Positions 7,558 through 17,338 are shown, counted from the stretch's first letter. The stretch is DNA of 64,000 nucleotides from Leeuwenhoekiella sp. (GCA_002708845.1 PAPI01000019.1:62001-126000), one strand, 5' to 3'. The notes: generated by a model from the letters alone, not told the origin. Translations and numbers: made by a program.

Positions 7558-9705
7558 CTAGTTGTGGAAATACACATTATCAACAAACACCGTAGCCTCA
7601 CCTGCTGGGCCTGCAGAGTAGATTAATTGTGCTATATGCTCACGTGCAGCCAGACCTGTAAAATCTGTAAGGGGAATATTTAAAGTAACCCAGCTGTTCC
7701 GTACAAAATCTCCGTTATCAAAATTAAGTGTAATCTCGTGCTCACTATCATCACCACCATCGTAGGTACCGTTAGGACCAAAATCAACCAGTTTGATACG
7801 TATTTGAGTCGCATCACCAGTCCAGATATCGGTACTGAAATGCGTCATAGAAGTAGCATTAATTGGTGTGGCTGGTTCTGCCCCTACAAAGTTTAAGGCT
7901 GAATATTTTTTGACCGCATTACCTGCAACAGTTATGTCTTCCAGTGTCGCAGAAGACCAATCAGTTCTCCAGGTTGCCATTGTTACATCTGAATATGCGT
8001 CGCTAAAAAGGGAAAGCACATTTGCCTCAGCAAAAGCAGGTGTTGGCGCTGCATTTTGCGGACTGTCTGGAGCTGAAGCATTAGCATCATAGAAGATAAC
8101 ATTATCAATATATATGGTTGCCTCACCAGCCGGGGCTGCTGAGTAGATAAGCTGCGCTATATTTCCGCGATTCTGAAGACCTGTAAAATCAGACAACGGA
8201 ATATCTAAGGTTACCCACTCAGACTGCGACGGATTTTCAATCACAATCTCGTGTTCAGAATCATCACCTCCCTGATAGGTTCCGTTTGGACCAAAGTCAA
8301 CTAATTTAATTCTAAAAATGGTTGCACCATTAGTCCATATATCTGTTCTGAAATGCGTCATCTGAGAAGCATCGATCTGAGCTACGGGTTCTGCTCCAAC
8401 AAAATTAAGAGCTGAATAAATCTTAACGTCATTTCCATTAATGGCCGATTCTTCAAGAGCGGTATCAGACCAATCTGTTCTCCAGGTTGCCATATCAATA
8501 TTGGTATATGCATTGCTGAATAGCGAAATCACACCACTTTCCGGCTTATCAGGAGTCGGAGCTGCACCCTGTGGAGTAGTCAAACCTCCCGTTTGCTCAA
8601 TATCATCAATATAGAAGGTTCCTGCCAAAGTACCGGGACCATCTATAAAAATAGTCATCGCAGTATATTGTCCGGTAGGGACAAAAGCCTCTCCTACACC
8701 CTGATTACCATCTATGTAACTTTTAATGGCATCTGTAGCAAAATTAAAGCTTAGTTCTTCCCAACCCGTACCATTATGTGACTGGCTAACCTCAGTTTGA
8801 CGCTCTCCACTCACACCTCCTTCAAATTTCAAGAGTACAGGAGTCGGAGTGTCTGACCAAAACTTCATCGTAATGGTTTTATCTGCACCGCTAAAGTCTA
8901 CCGGCGTTCCCAGATTAAACGTACCCCCTTCATATTGTGCTCCGCCATTCTTAATAGCGCCTACATTAGAATCTGAAGTATTAGCACCAGACTGATCGGG
9001 ATTTGCAACCACTTCAAAAGTTACTCCGCCAAAGGTTACGAATTCGTAATTCACATCGGGATTGTCAAAGGTGAGGGGCAACACCATAGGATCAACCGCA
9101 CCTGCTACCAAAATCGATTTTGTCAGCTCGATTGTATTTACTGAAGCTGCTCTAGCAACCACTCTGATGTCGTAAGTTCCCGGTTCTGCGTACTCATAAA
9201 CAGCAGATTCACCAGCCATAATCGTCATCGGCTCTTCATCGTCGCCTAAACCAAAATACACGTCAAATTGTGCTGCATTGGTAGCTTCAGGAGTTACGGT
9301 AAGTTTTAAACCACTTACTGAAGTGGTGAACTCCAGGTTCTCTGGAGCTGTAAAAGAAATAATGAGATTTTGATTATACTCACTGGTTAATCCCGTAGCA
9401 CCTGTTGCCACAATCTTTACAAGGTATTCACCTTCAGTATAGGTAAAACTTGTTGATTCTCCTGCGTTAATTGTTACCGGAGTATCTCCTTCAATACCAG
9501 ATGTTATGGTAAATGTTGAAGCTCCCTCCCCTACAGGAGTGATGGTTACTAAACCTGAATCATCCTGAGTTATCTCAAAATTGGCGTTTAAATTTTGAGG
9601 AGCAGATATATCATCAAAAGCGTAGTTGGTGATGATATCATCCTCACAAGCAGTAAACGCGGTCACTACCGTAAGAACTAACACTAAAAGTTTAAAAATT
9701 TTCAT
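7558..9705 (-). CDS. Large surface glycan-binding lipoprotein (SusE/F-position) with duplicated C-terminal domain
   Basis: The 715-residue product has a lipobox (VVTAFTAC, Cys20) followed by EDD. Residues of about 35-117 and 118-200 are two PKD/Ig-like beta domains. Residues of about 205-370 look like a CBM-type beta sandwich (KTITMKFWSDTPTPVLLKFE, GTFYIDDIEQ). Two closely similar domains of about 150 residues follow (391-540 and 562-715), each with ATWRTDWS, SALNFVGAEP, VDFGPNGTY, GGDDSEHEI, IAQLIYSA and IDNV or VDNV. No active-site motif is visible. Its position directly after susD is the usual place for surface glycan-binding proteins, which hold the polysaccharide next to the SusCD importer. 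The same C-terminal domain occurs once in the lipoprotein at 232-1623. Confidence 0.78.
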   Translation of the reverse strand: MKIFKLLVLVLTVVTAFTACEDDIITNYAFDDISAPQNLNANFEITQDDSGLVTITPVGEGASTFTITSGIEGDTPVTINAGESTSFTYTEGEYLVKIVATGATGLTSEYNQNLIISFTAPENLEFTTSVSGLKLTVTPEATNAAQFDVYFGLGDDEEPMTIMAGESAVYEYAEPGTYDIRVVARAASVNTIELTKSILVAGAVDPMVLPLTFDNPDVNYEFVTFGGVTFEVVANPDQSGANTSDSNVGAIKNGGAQYEGGTFNLGTPVDFSGADKTITMKFWSDTPTPVLLKFEGGVSGERQTEVSQSHNGTGWEELSFNFATDAIKSYIDGNQGVGEAFVPTGQYTAMTIFIDGPGTLAGTFYIDDIEQTGGLTTPQGAAPTPDKPESGVISLFSNAYTNIDMATWRTDWSDTALEESAINGNDVKIYSALNFVGAEPVAQIDASQMTHFRTDIWTNGATIFRIKLVDFGPNGTYQGGDDSEHEIVIENPSQSEWVTLDIPLSDFTGLQNRGNIAQLIYSAAPAGEATIYIDNVIFYDANASAPDSPQNAAPTPAFAEANVLSLFSDAYSDVTMATWRTDWSSATLEDITVAGNAVKKYSALNFVGAEPATPINATSMTHFSTDIWTGDATQIRIKLVDFGPNGTYDGGDDSEHEITLNFDNGDFVRNSWVTLNIPLTDFTGLAAREHIAQLIYSAGPAGEATVFVDNVYFHN
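7561..8535 (-). repeat. Intragenic duplication of a ~150-residue domain (copies at 7561-8022 and 8086-8535)
   Basis: The two C-terminal domains of the lipoprotein share long identical stretches such as SALNFVGAEP, VDFGPNGTY and GGDDSEHEI, and are joined by a Pro/Ala linker (NAAPTPAF in one, GAAPTPDK in the other). This is a tandem domain duplication within one gene. Confidence 0.8.
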
Positions 9706-9723
9706 CGTATTCTGGTGTATTAA

Positions 9724-11199
9724 TTAGTATCCTTGATTTTGTTCCCATCGGTTTCCTGCTAACTCAATCTCAATTGAAGGAATGGGGAATAATTCGTTTT
9801 TATCTGGTGTAAATCCAGGTATTTCATCTGCTGCGCGACCGGTACGAACAAGGTCGAAGAAACGGTGTCCCTCACCTACCAACTCCAGTCTGCGCTCGGC
9901 ATAGATAAACTCAGTGAGTGCTGCGCTGGTCGCCACGATGTCGTGATCAAGATCACCAAAAGCTCTGCGTCTTACGCGGTTTAAATATTCCTGTGCTAAA
10001 ACATCGTTAGGATTGGCCTTACGATTATGCGCTTCTGCAGCCATAAGCAATACATCCGCAAAACGGATAGACCGGTAATTATTAGGGTTAGTAAGGTTTG
10101 CATCTCCCAGATTGGCATCACCTTTACGTGGCAAGTATTTTCTGTTGAAATAACCCGTATGCTCATAGCCTTCATTATAGGTTGCTCCTGTACGTGCAGC
10201 AAAAGCTTCAATATCTAAAATCGCGTTATCCTGACGGGTGTCACCGGGTTCGAAGGCATTATAGGCCTCGGCAACCGGTACATTAAAACTGAACCCACTG
10301 TCAAATTCTGGTCCGGAATAGTTTCGGATACCATTAAAACCTACGGCTACATTACCTTCACTACACTGCAAACAACCAAAACCGGCTCCTTCTTTATCAG
10401 TATACTGTACTTCAAATACCGACTCTACGCTGTTTTCACCTTCCTGAAGAAATAAAATGGAATAATCATCTAGCAAATCATAAGGCCCTGCGATTACCTG
10501 ATCAAGCGCATTTGCAGCTTCGGTAAATTTATCCTGATAGAGATAAGCTTTACCTAAAAGCGCACGTGCTGCTCCGCTGGTAATTCGACCTTCCTGAGCC
10601 TGAGTGGCAGGAAGATTCTCTGCTGCATAAATCAAGTCCTGCTCAATCTGTGCGTATACCTCTGCTGCCGGAGTGCGATCTACATTAAACTGATCTCCGA
10701 AAAGCAGACGCTGATCAACTGCAAGCGGCACATCACCAAACCATTTTACCAGTTCAAAGTAGTAATAGGCTCTTAAAAATCGGGCCTGGGCTATGATTTC
10801 GTTTTTTCCGTCAAAATCAATTTTATCCTGAAACTCCAGGATGTAATTAGCCCGATTAACTCCGCTAAACATCCAGCCCCAGATATCGCGCAATTGCTGA
10901 TTGACCGGAGTATGGGTCATATTGTCAATTTCCTGTATACCCGGGGTATCGGTAGCGCTTTCGCCACCTGCCAGGGTGTTGTCTGATGCAATCTCCCCTA
11001 CCAGAACATTGAGGTAGGTAGCCTGCAATAAATCATAAGCTCCTACTAATGCCAGTTCATAATCTTCCGGAGTATTGAAGTAGTCCTCCGAATTTTCATT
11101 TATAGGCGCTACTTCAATAAAATCCTGTCCGCAGGACACCAGGGTCATTACTGCCGTAACGGCAAGAACTATTCCTGTATATAATTTTGTGTTTTTCAT
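9724..11199 (-). CDS. susD: SusD-like outer-membrane nutrient-binding lipoprotein
   Basis: This is the SusD partner of the SusC transporter: a helical TPR-like surface lipoprotein that lids the SusC barrel and binds oligosaccharide. The start at 11199 (MKNTKLYTGIVLAVTAVMTL followed by VSC) gives a lipobox and 491 residues, a normal SusD length; an earlier in-frame codon at 11280 would overlap susC and add a tail with no signal character. Family landmarks are LRAYYYFELVKWFGDVPL, RALLGKAYLYQDKFTEAA, YLNRVRRRAFGD and the C-terminal AERRLELVGEGHRFFDLVR. It begins 10 bases after the susC stop and is surely co-transcribed with it. Substrate cannot be read from the sequence alone; the GH16 neighbours point to beta-glucan oligosaccharides. 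Confidence 0.95.
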   Translation of the reverse strand: MKNTKLYTGIVLAVTAVMTLVSCGQDFIEVAPINENSEDYFNTPEDYELALVGAYDLLQATYLNVLVGEIASDNTLAGGESATDTPGIQEIDNMTHTPVNQQLRDIWGWMFSGVNRANYILEFQDKIDFDGKNEIIAQARFLRAYYYFELVKWFGDVPLAVDQRLLFGDQFNVDRTPAAEVYAQIEQDLIYAAENLPATQAQEGRITSGAARALLGKAYLYQDKFTEAANALDQVIAGPYDLLDDYSILFLQEGENSVESVFEVQYTDKEGAGFGCLQCSEGNVAVGFNGIRNYSGPEFDSGFSFNVPVAEAYNAFEPGDTRQDNAILDIEAFAARTGATYNEGYEHTGYFNRKYLPRKGDANLGDANLTNPNNYRSIRFADVLLMAAEAHNRKANPNDVLAQEYLNRVRRRAFGDLDHDIVATSAALTEFIYAERRLELVGEGHRFFDLVRTGRAADEIPGFTPDKNELFPIPSIEIELAGNRWEQNQGY

Positions 11200-11209
11200 C
11201 GCTCTTCTT

Positions 11210-14200
11210 TTAAAATTTGAAGTTAAGTCCGGCTGTATAGATACGCGGTACCGGGTAGAATCCCTGATCAATACCGCCACCTATAGGCGCTCCTGAAGTT
11301 GCTGAAGGGTCAAAGCCCTGATATTTGGTTAGCGTAAAGGCGTTTGCCACAGCCACGTAAAAACGCAACTTGCTAATGCCCAACTGCTCGATGGCCTCAT
11401 TGCCTAAACTATATCCCACCTGCACGTTTTGTAATCTCAGATACGAACCATCTTCCACATAAAAATCGGAGAACAGCAAGTTTGAATTGGGACCAATTGT
11501 CACCCGTGGATAGGCGTCTTTAGAACCTGGGCCAATCCATCGGTTAAGCACATAATTGGTTTTATTGGTCAGGTTTTGATTACGGTCATACGCTCGTATA
11601 ATATCATTTCCAATTGATGCATACGCATATGCTGTAAAATCAAAATTCTTATAATTGAATCCAAAATTTAATCCCATCGTTACATCAGGAATTGGGTCTC
11701 CTAAATTTACCCGATCGTCCCCATCGATGACTCCGTCACTATTTTGATCAACGTAACGTAAATCTCCAAGAGTTGCGTTTGCCTGTGTGGCGTGTGCATC
11801 AACTTCTGCCTGGGTCTGAAAAATACCGTTGGTTTGTAAGCCGTAGAAGTAACCGATTGGAAAACCGGCTTCCATACGTGCCGGAGCTTCCTGGCCAAAA
11901 CCAAAAGAACCGCCCGGTATAAATCCGCTTTGATTACCTACCTGAAGCACCTCGTTTTTAAGGGTGGTAAAGTTGTAACCAATATTGAAATCGGCATCAT
12001 CGCTGATGATCTGGTTGTAGTTGATTGAAAATTCAAAACCTTTGTTTTCAACGCTACCGGCATTTACAATAGGCGCAGAAGATCCCGGAGCGGTCACACC
12101 CAATATTCCGGAAACCTGAGGCACCAATAGCAGGTCTTCTGTGCGCTTGTTGAAGTAATCTGCAGTTATTCTTATTGATGAACTGAAGAGCTCAAGATCA
12201 AGACCTATATCGTAGGTTTTTTGACGCTCCCATTTTATTTCAGGATTTGAAAGCCGGCCTGTGGCTTTACCAAAAACCAACTCGTTATCAAAAACATAGG
12301 TTCCCTCTCCATCAAGTGTAGACACAAAAGCAAATCCCGGAATACGGTCATTACCTAATAAGCCGTAACTACCTCTCAACTTGGCAAAATTTATAAGTTC
12401 GCTATTGAAGAAATCTTCATCACTCAACACCCAACCTCCTGATAAGGCATAGAAATATCCGAATTTATTCTCCGGGCCAAAGTTGGAAGAACCGTCTCGT
12501 CTCAGCAAAGCTGAAAGGAGGTATTTCTCTTTAAAGTTATATTGCAAACGAGTAAAATACGAGAGTAAGCGCTGATCGAATTCATTGGGACCCCCAGTTA
12601 TAGTACGTGCATCAATAACCTCTTCTGCACCTTCAAGTGTTGCTTCGGCAAAGGTATTACCCGGTACACCACGACCGGTGAAATTGTAAAACTCCCCACT
12701 GGTTCTAAAAGCCGACATACCCAAAAGAGCCGTTATGTTGTGATCATCTGCAATGGTATTGGTATAGGTCAACAGGTTATCCCAGGTATAATCTCTAAAG
12801 AAACTATCATTTACAAAATACTCATTACGTCCCAGGTTGTTAAACACCTTACCGTCACCATAATTTAAACCGGAAGGGTTGAAAGATCGGTTACGCACTT
12901 CAGAATAGTTGAACTGATAGTTTGACTCGATTTTAAAATTGTCTAAGAATTCATAAGATAATCCTACAGTACCGGTAATTTTATCAACCTGAGTACCATT
13001 AAAAGTATTGGCAATCTGTGCCACCGGGTTGATCACTTCATTACCTAAACCGGTCGCCAGTGTAAAGTCACCGTTAGCGTCATAAACAGGTCTGGTAGGA
13101 TCCATATTTACGGCATTAAACAATACAGAACCTAATGTGTTTTCTAATAAAGTACTTCGATTGGAATTGGTATAAATACCCGAAGCTTTAAATTTTAGAT
13201 TATCGGTTATATCGAGATTGTAGCTTCCGCGCCCAGTAAATCGTTCAAAATTCGCAGCGCTACCACCTACAATACCATCCTGATCTAAATAGCCCAGACC
13301 AATGGAATATGTAGAGTTTTCACCACCTGCATAAACCGTGGCGTTAACATCAGACAACAAGGCTTTCCTAAAAACCTCATCCTGCCAATCGGTTCCCATA
13401 CCCAAATTTCTCAGATTTGGGAAAGGTGGCGCCTGATTACCGGCAGCGAAGGCCTCATTAATAATGGCACCGTACTCGGTTGCATTTAATACAGGAAGCT
13501 TTCGGGTTGTTTCCTGCAGACCCACATACGAATCAACATTTACTCTGACATCTGTATTCTTTCGTCCTGTTTTGGTAGTGATTAATATAACACCATTAGC
13601 AGCACGAACCCCATAAATACCAGCAGTCGCATCTTTCAAAACATTAATGCTTTCTATATCATTTGGGTTGAGCACACTTAAGTCTTCAATTACTGCTCCA
13701 TCAACCAAAATGAGAGGACGGTTATCTCCATTAGTAGAAATACCTCTAATGTTAATAGTTGAAGCACTACCCGGAGAACCCGATGTAGAGCTTACGTTAA
13801 CCCCAGCAACTCTACCTTGTAAGGCTTGTTCAATACGCACCGGGTTTTGCTCTTCAATGGTTTCTGAACCTACCACGGCAACAGCCCCGGTAACCTCTTT
13901 ACGCGTTTGCGTACCGTAACCTATTACCACCACCTCTTTTAAGGCACTGGCATCTTCTACAAGTTGAACGGTGATGGGATTGGCACTCGTAACGGTTATT
14001 TCTTTAGGTTGAAAACCCAAATATGAAAAAACCAGCGTACCGGATTGCGGAACTGAGAGGCTAAATTCACCGTCGAAATTTGTACTGGTACCTCTTGCTG
14101 TTCCTTTAACAATAACATTGACACCGGGAAGTGGCATTCCCGTCATATCTGTTACTGTTCCTGATGCCTGAATTTGATCACCGGTCTGCGCGAGAAGTCC

Positions 14201-14245
14201 CGATGAAAACAAAACAAGAACCATTAAGGATAATATTGATCTCAT
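11210..14245 (-). CDS. susC: SusC-like TonB-dependent outer-membrane transporter
   Basis: The 1011-residue product imports oligosaccharides across the outer membrane using TonB energy. It has a signal peptide (ending SSGLLAQ), an N-terminal carboxypeptidase-regulatory-like beta domain at about 28-105 (GMPLPGVNVIVKGT, FDGEFSLSVPQSG), then the plug at about 110-225 with STINIRGIST, RPLILVDGAVI and LKDATAGIYGVRAANGVILI, and a 22-strand barrel ending in GLNFKF with a terminal aromatic. There is no N-terminal sigma/anti-sigma signalling extension, so control is more likely through the adjacent regulator gene than through an ECF sigma factor. It is the first gene of the sugar-uptake operon; a 249-base gap with candidate control sites separates it from the regulator. 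Confidence 0.95.
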   Translation of the reverse strand: MRSILSLMVLVLFSSGLLAQTGDQIQASGTVTDMTGMPLPGVNVIVKGTARGTSTNFDGEFSLSVPQSGTLVFSYLGFQPKEITVTSANPITVQLVEDASALKEVVVIGYGTQTRKEVTGAVAVVGSETIEEQNPVRIEQALQGRVAGVNVSSTSGSPGSASTINIRGISTNGDNRPLILVDGAVIEDLSVLNPNDIESINVLKDATAGIYGVRAANGVILITTKTGRKNTDVRVNVDSYVGLQETTRKLPVLNATEYGAIINEAFAAGNQAPPFPNLRNLGMGTDWQDEVFRKALLSDVNATVYAGGENSTYSIGLGYLDQDGIVGGSAANFERFTGRGSYNLDITDNLKFKASGIYTNSNRSTLLENTLGSVLFNAVNMDPTRPVYDANGDFTLATGLGNEVINPVAQIANTFNGTQVDKITGTVGLSYEFLDNFKIESNYQFNYSEVRNRSFNPSGLNYGDGKVFNNLGRNEYFVNDSFFRDYTWDNLLTYTNTIADDHNITALLGMSAFRTSGEFYNFTGRGVPGNTFAEATLEGAEEVIDARTITGGPNEFDQRLLSYFTRLQYNFKEKYLLSALLRRDGSSNFGPENKFGYFYALSGGWVLSDEDFFNSELINFAKLRGSYGLLGNDRIPGFAFVSTLDGEGTYVFDNELVFGKATGRLSNPEIKWERQKTYDIGLDLELFSSSIRITADYFNKRTEDLLLVPQVSGILGVTAPGSSAPIVNAGSVENKGFEFSINYNQIISDDADFNIGYNFTTLKNEVLQVGNQSGFIPGGSFGFGQEAPARMEAGFPIGYFYGLQTNGIFQTQAEVDAHATQANATLGDLRYVDQNSDGVIDGDDRVNLGDPIPDVTMGLNFGFNYKNFDFTAYAYASIGNDIIRAYDRNQNLTNKTNYVLNRWIGPGSKDAYPRVTIGPNSNLLFSDFYVEDGSYLRLQNVQVGYSLGNEAIEQLGISKLRFYVAVANAFTLTKYQGFDPSATSGAPIGGGIDQGFYPVPRIYTAGLNFKF

Positions 14246-14263
14246 ACATGTTTAATTTGAAAT

Positions 14264-14271
14264 CAAATCTA
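14264..14271 (-). promoter_or_regulatory. Candidate -7 promoter element for susC
   Basis: On the minus strand this reads TAGATTTG, matching the Bacteroidota TAnnTTTG element. It is only 18 bases upstream of the susC ATG, and the nearest upstream TTG is 14 bases away rather than the usual 17-23, so the call is weak. Confidence 0.3.
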
Positions 14272-14449
14272 CCCGCAAGCATTAACAATTCCTTAGAATT
14301 TGCCTTTACAAAAAATCAACAAGTGCTATTGAAATCAGGTTTAGTGAGAAAAACTCAACGCAAACGCTTTCGTAATAAGGCTTCAGAACAGATGTTAAAA
14401 TTAGGAGTGTGCAGTCGAAAAACACTAAAAAACACCACATTACGGAGAT

Positions 14450-14491
14450 TTGTATAGGTAATGTTGAGTTCAAAATCAAACTTGTATAGGT
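14450..14491 (-). promoter_or_regulatory. Pair of 10-bp direct repeats upstream of susC, possible operator
   Basis: TTGTATAGGT occurs at 14450-14459 and again at 14482-14491, in the same orientation and exactly 32 bp apart, close to three helical turns. On the susC coding strand each copy reads ACCTATACAA. The pair lies about 205-245 bp upstream of susC and directly after the regulator stop codon. The repeat and spacing are seen; binding by the regulator is inferred. Confidence 0.45.
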
Positions 14492-14494
14492 CAG

Positions 14495-17335
14495 TTAGAT
14501 GGAAAGTATATACTCAACAAGGCCATCTTCACGCTCCAGGTCCATTTTTTTACGCAAACGATATCTTTTGATCTCTACGCTGCGTACTGAAATATTGAGT
14601 AAGGGAGCAATCTCTTTTGAAGTCAAATTTAAGCGCAGGTATGCGCAAAGTTTCAGGTCATTTGGAGTGAGTTTGGGATGCAGGCGTTTGATCTTCTTGA
14701 GGAAGTCTTTATCGGCATTATTGAAGGCTTCTTTAAAAAATTCCCAGTCCTTTTTAGGGTCGAGATTATTATCAATGATTTTAATAACGCTGTTTTTGTT
14801 TTTCGGTTCCGTCTGCTCCAGCTCTTTTTTGATGGTGCTCAACAATTCATTTTTCTTAACCAGATTCATAGTAGATGCTGCAAGCTCTCTACTCTTACTA
14901 TCTACATCCTGCTGTAGTTTTTCGTTTTCAAGTCTGATGATTTCTCGCTGCTTCTCTGAATTAGCCAACTCAATTTTACGATTATTGATGTCGATGAGCC
15001 GTTGTTTTTGTTTTCGGTAGTGGCGCCGGTTGTAAATCTGAATTCCTGCTAAAAGCATAAACAATGTAATGATATACAGTACGATGGCCAGTATTGATAA
15101 ATACCAGGGTCTTTTTAAAGTAAAGGGATAACTTATAGTATTTTCTGAATAGGATTCCCCAATACGCGCTCTTACTTCAAAAACATAATCTCCGTGCGGT
15201 AGGTTTTCGTAGGAAACCGAAGCCTCAGGTGACCAGGAAGACCACTCATCATAGTAGCCCAGCAAACGGTATTGATATACTACTGCCCTAAATTTATCAT
15301 ACTGTGGCACGCTAAACATAAAGCGAAAATTGGACTGCTTATTAGGAAATGACTCTTCGACGTCTTGAATTATGAATTGTAATCTTCCATCACGGGTGCC
15401 ATTCTCTACCCCTCGCAAGCGTAGGGTAAACCCTTCCTCGCGGGTCTCATTTAAATCGAAAAGTGTATAGCCGGTTGAGTTACCCAGAAGATATACATTA
15501 TTGCCTATGGGCGCTATATTCTCAAATCCCGGAATATCCCTACGGGCTTTTGCCGGTAAAGCAAAACGGTTTATTTCAAACTCATTAGCAAGAATCCCCG
15601 GCTTTAAAAAACTTATTTCCTGAGAATTAAAAGCCCATAACCGGTCATTCTCCCGGTCGTAAGTAAGCTTGCCGGTAGTATAGGTACCACTTTCAAAAAA
15701 ACTTTTGGTCAATAAACTGTCGAGCTGAAAACCTTTGGTCTGCTCGCTAAGCTCATAAACACCCAATTGACTTACGTAAAACAAGCGGTCCTTATAGGGA
15801 GTTATACCAGCTTTCTCTGCCGGAGGTAATTCTGAAATTAATTCGTAATTAAGGACCTCGGTAAAATTTTCGTTTACAGTAAGTTTAAAAACCCCTTTAT
15901 ACTCGTGACTAACGTAAATCGCCTGGTCTGCCCCCATCCCAAAATACCTACTTGAGATATCAAAACCAGAGATTTTGTTACGCAATTGCCAAGCATCCCC
16001 TGTTTTTTGAAGAATGTAAAGTCCGCTGTAATTTCCTTGCATGGCTAGTCCACGAGCTTCATCAAGCCACTGTACCTGCCAGGTTCCCGGTATTTTGGCG
16101 AGCTGTGTAACTCGGGCTTCATTCACTAAAAAAGTACCTTCATGATGACCGCAGAACAGATCATCTCCCAGTTTATCGAGGCTCCACACCTGTCCCTTAG
16201 TGCCGGGAATCAATTGATAACTCGCTGTTTTATCCTGAACATTGCGATAAAACAAGCCCTGATTGGTGCCTAAGTATAAATAGTCTCCCACCCGAGCTGC
16301 GGTGTAAACTGAACCCAACTTGCCGGCGTTATCTTTAAATACTTTAAATGCGGTACTGCTGTTGATGACGCTTACCCCATTATCAAGGCCCAGCCATACG
16401 TTAGCATCCCGGTCTTCTTCAATATAGAGTATTGTATTATTACCAAGGCCTCGTTGCTGATTGAGAACATATTCAACATTAAAAGACTTATCCAGGTGAA
16501 TAAGACCTGATGAAATTGTACCCACCATCAGCGAGCCATCTCTAAGGCGTTGACAGCTGTAAATAACCGCATCCTGTATAGACTGGGGTATCGGCAAAGC
16601 GTTCACTTCATCATTTTGCAGACTGAAGAATCCCGATCGTGCCATAATCATCACATACTGATCTTCTTCTTTAAAAAAGCCTACCAGCACATCATTTTTT
16701 AAAAAAGAATCCTCTGAAATTAATACAGCCTTTCCTTCCTGAAGCTGAAAAAGGCCCTGCCCTTCCAATTGAAAATACACCGATTTATCAATCTGGAAAG
16801 CTTTGGTGATATTCCCTTCAGGTGCAAAGATCTCGATGCTCTGATTCTGTGTATCGTAGCTGTAGATGCGGTTTAAAGACTGAAATAAGACTAGATTATC
16901 AATGGTGAATATATTCCAGAATTGTTCATCTTCCACCAGCTTCAGCTCCTCATTCTCAATTAAAGAATGGTATTCCAGAAGTCCTTTTTGATCGGGTTCC
17001 CAATAGCCAAATTCCATATAGGCTCCCGTGTAAATGCGATCACCACTAGCTTCAACCGCTCTGATGATGGTTTTATTGGGCGAATCGTAAACCCGCCAGC
17101 GCGCACCGTCATATTCCAGTAAACCTGAGTTGTTAGCTACATAAATAAAATCATTGGCTCCCTGTGTGATCGCCCAGTTTTGATTCTCTGCAGCATAGGT
17201 TTCGGGAGCGAAGTTTTGAACAGGAGGTAACTCCTGCCCCAGCATAACGGGCAGAACCAATAGATAGCAACAAACAAAATGCAGAAATCTCACCTGAGTA
17301 GTGTTTTTAAGCAAGATACTTAAAACCGAAGCCAA
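14495..17335 (-). CDS. Membrane-spanning sensor-regulator: beta-propeller repeats, Y_Y_Y domain and LuxR-type HTH
   Basis: This 946-residue protein joins a large periplasmic sensor to a DNA-binding domain. After a signal-like segment, residues of about 40-680 look like Reg_prop-type propeller repeats (LLEYDGARWRVYDSP, NVWLGLDNGVSVINSS). A triple-tyrosine Y_Y_Y domain follows (YQYRLLGYYDEWSSWS, GDYVFEVRAR). There is one membrane segment at about 745-767, a coiled coil at about 770-845 and a C-terminal LuxR-type helix-turn-helix (TSKEIAPLLNISVRSVEIKR, about 905-924). No histidine kinase or receiver domain is present, so it is a one-protein transmembrane regulator and not a classical hybrid two-component system. 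It likely senses glucan fragments and switches on susC. A GTG at 17293 would give a tidier signal peptide (RFLHFVCCYLLVLPVMLGQ) than the ATG at 17335. Confidence 0.88.
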   Translation of the reverse strand: MASVLSILLKNTTQVRFLHFVCCYLLVLPVMLGQELPPVQNFAPETYAAENQNWAITQGANDFIYVANNSGLLEYDGARWRVYDSPNKTIIRAVEASGDRIYTGAYMEFGYWEPDQKGLLEYHSLIENEELKLVEDEQFWNIFTIDNLVLFQSLNRIYSYDTQNQSIEIFAPEGNITKAFQIDKSVYFQLEGQGLFQLQEGKAVLISEDSFLKNDVLVGFFKEEDQYVMIMARSGFFSLQNDEVNALPIPQSIQDAVIYSCQRLRDGSLMVGTISSGLIHLDKSFNVEYVLNQQRGLGNNTILYIEEDRDANVWLGLDNGVSVINSSTAFKVFKDNAGKLGSVYTAARVGDYLYLGTNQGLFYRNVQDKTASYQLIPGTKGQVWSLDKLGDDLFCGHHEGTFLVNEARVTQLAKIPGTWQVQWLDEARGLAMQGNYSGLYILQKTGDAWQLRNKISGFDISSRYFGMGADQAIYVSHEYKGVFKLTVNENFTEVLNYELISELPPAEKAGITPYKDRLFYVSQLGVYELSEQTKGFQLDSLLTKSFFESGTYTTGKLTYDRENDRLWAFNSQEISFLKPGILANEFEINRFALPAKARRDIPGFENIAPIGNNVYLLGNSTGYTLFDLNETREEGFTLRLRGVENGTRDGRLQFIIQDVEESFPNKQSNFRFMFSVPQYDKFRAVVYQYRLLGYYDEWSSWSPEASVSYENLPHGDYVFEVRARIGESYSENTISYPFTLKRPWYLSILAIVLYIITLFMLLAGIQIYNRRHYRKQKQRLIDINNRKIELANSEKQREIIRLENEKLQQDVDSKSRELAASTMNLVKKNELLSTIKKELEQTEPKNKNSVIKIIDNNLDPKKDWEFFKEAFNNADKDFLKKIKRLHPKLTPNDLKLCAYLRLNLTSKEIAPLLNISVRSVEIKRYRLRKKMDLEREDGLVEYILSI

Positions 17336-17338
17336 CTT

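Noticed and set aside
14499-15020. Plus-strand open frame of 173 residues opposite the regulator's HTH and coiled coil
   Set aside because: It is Ser/Leu/Phe-rich low-complexity translation of the opposite strand of a coiled coil, with no start signal.
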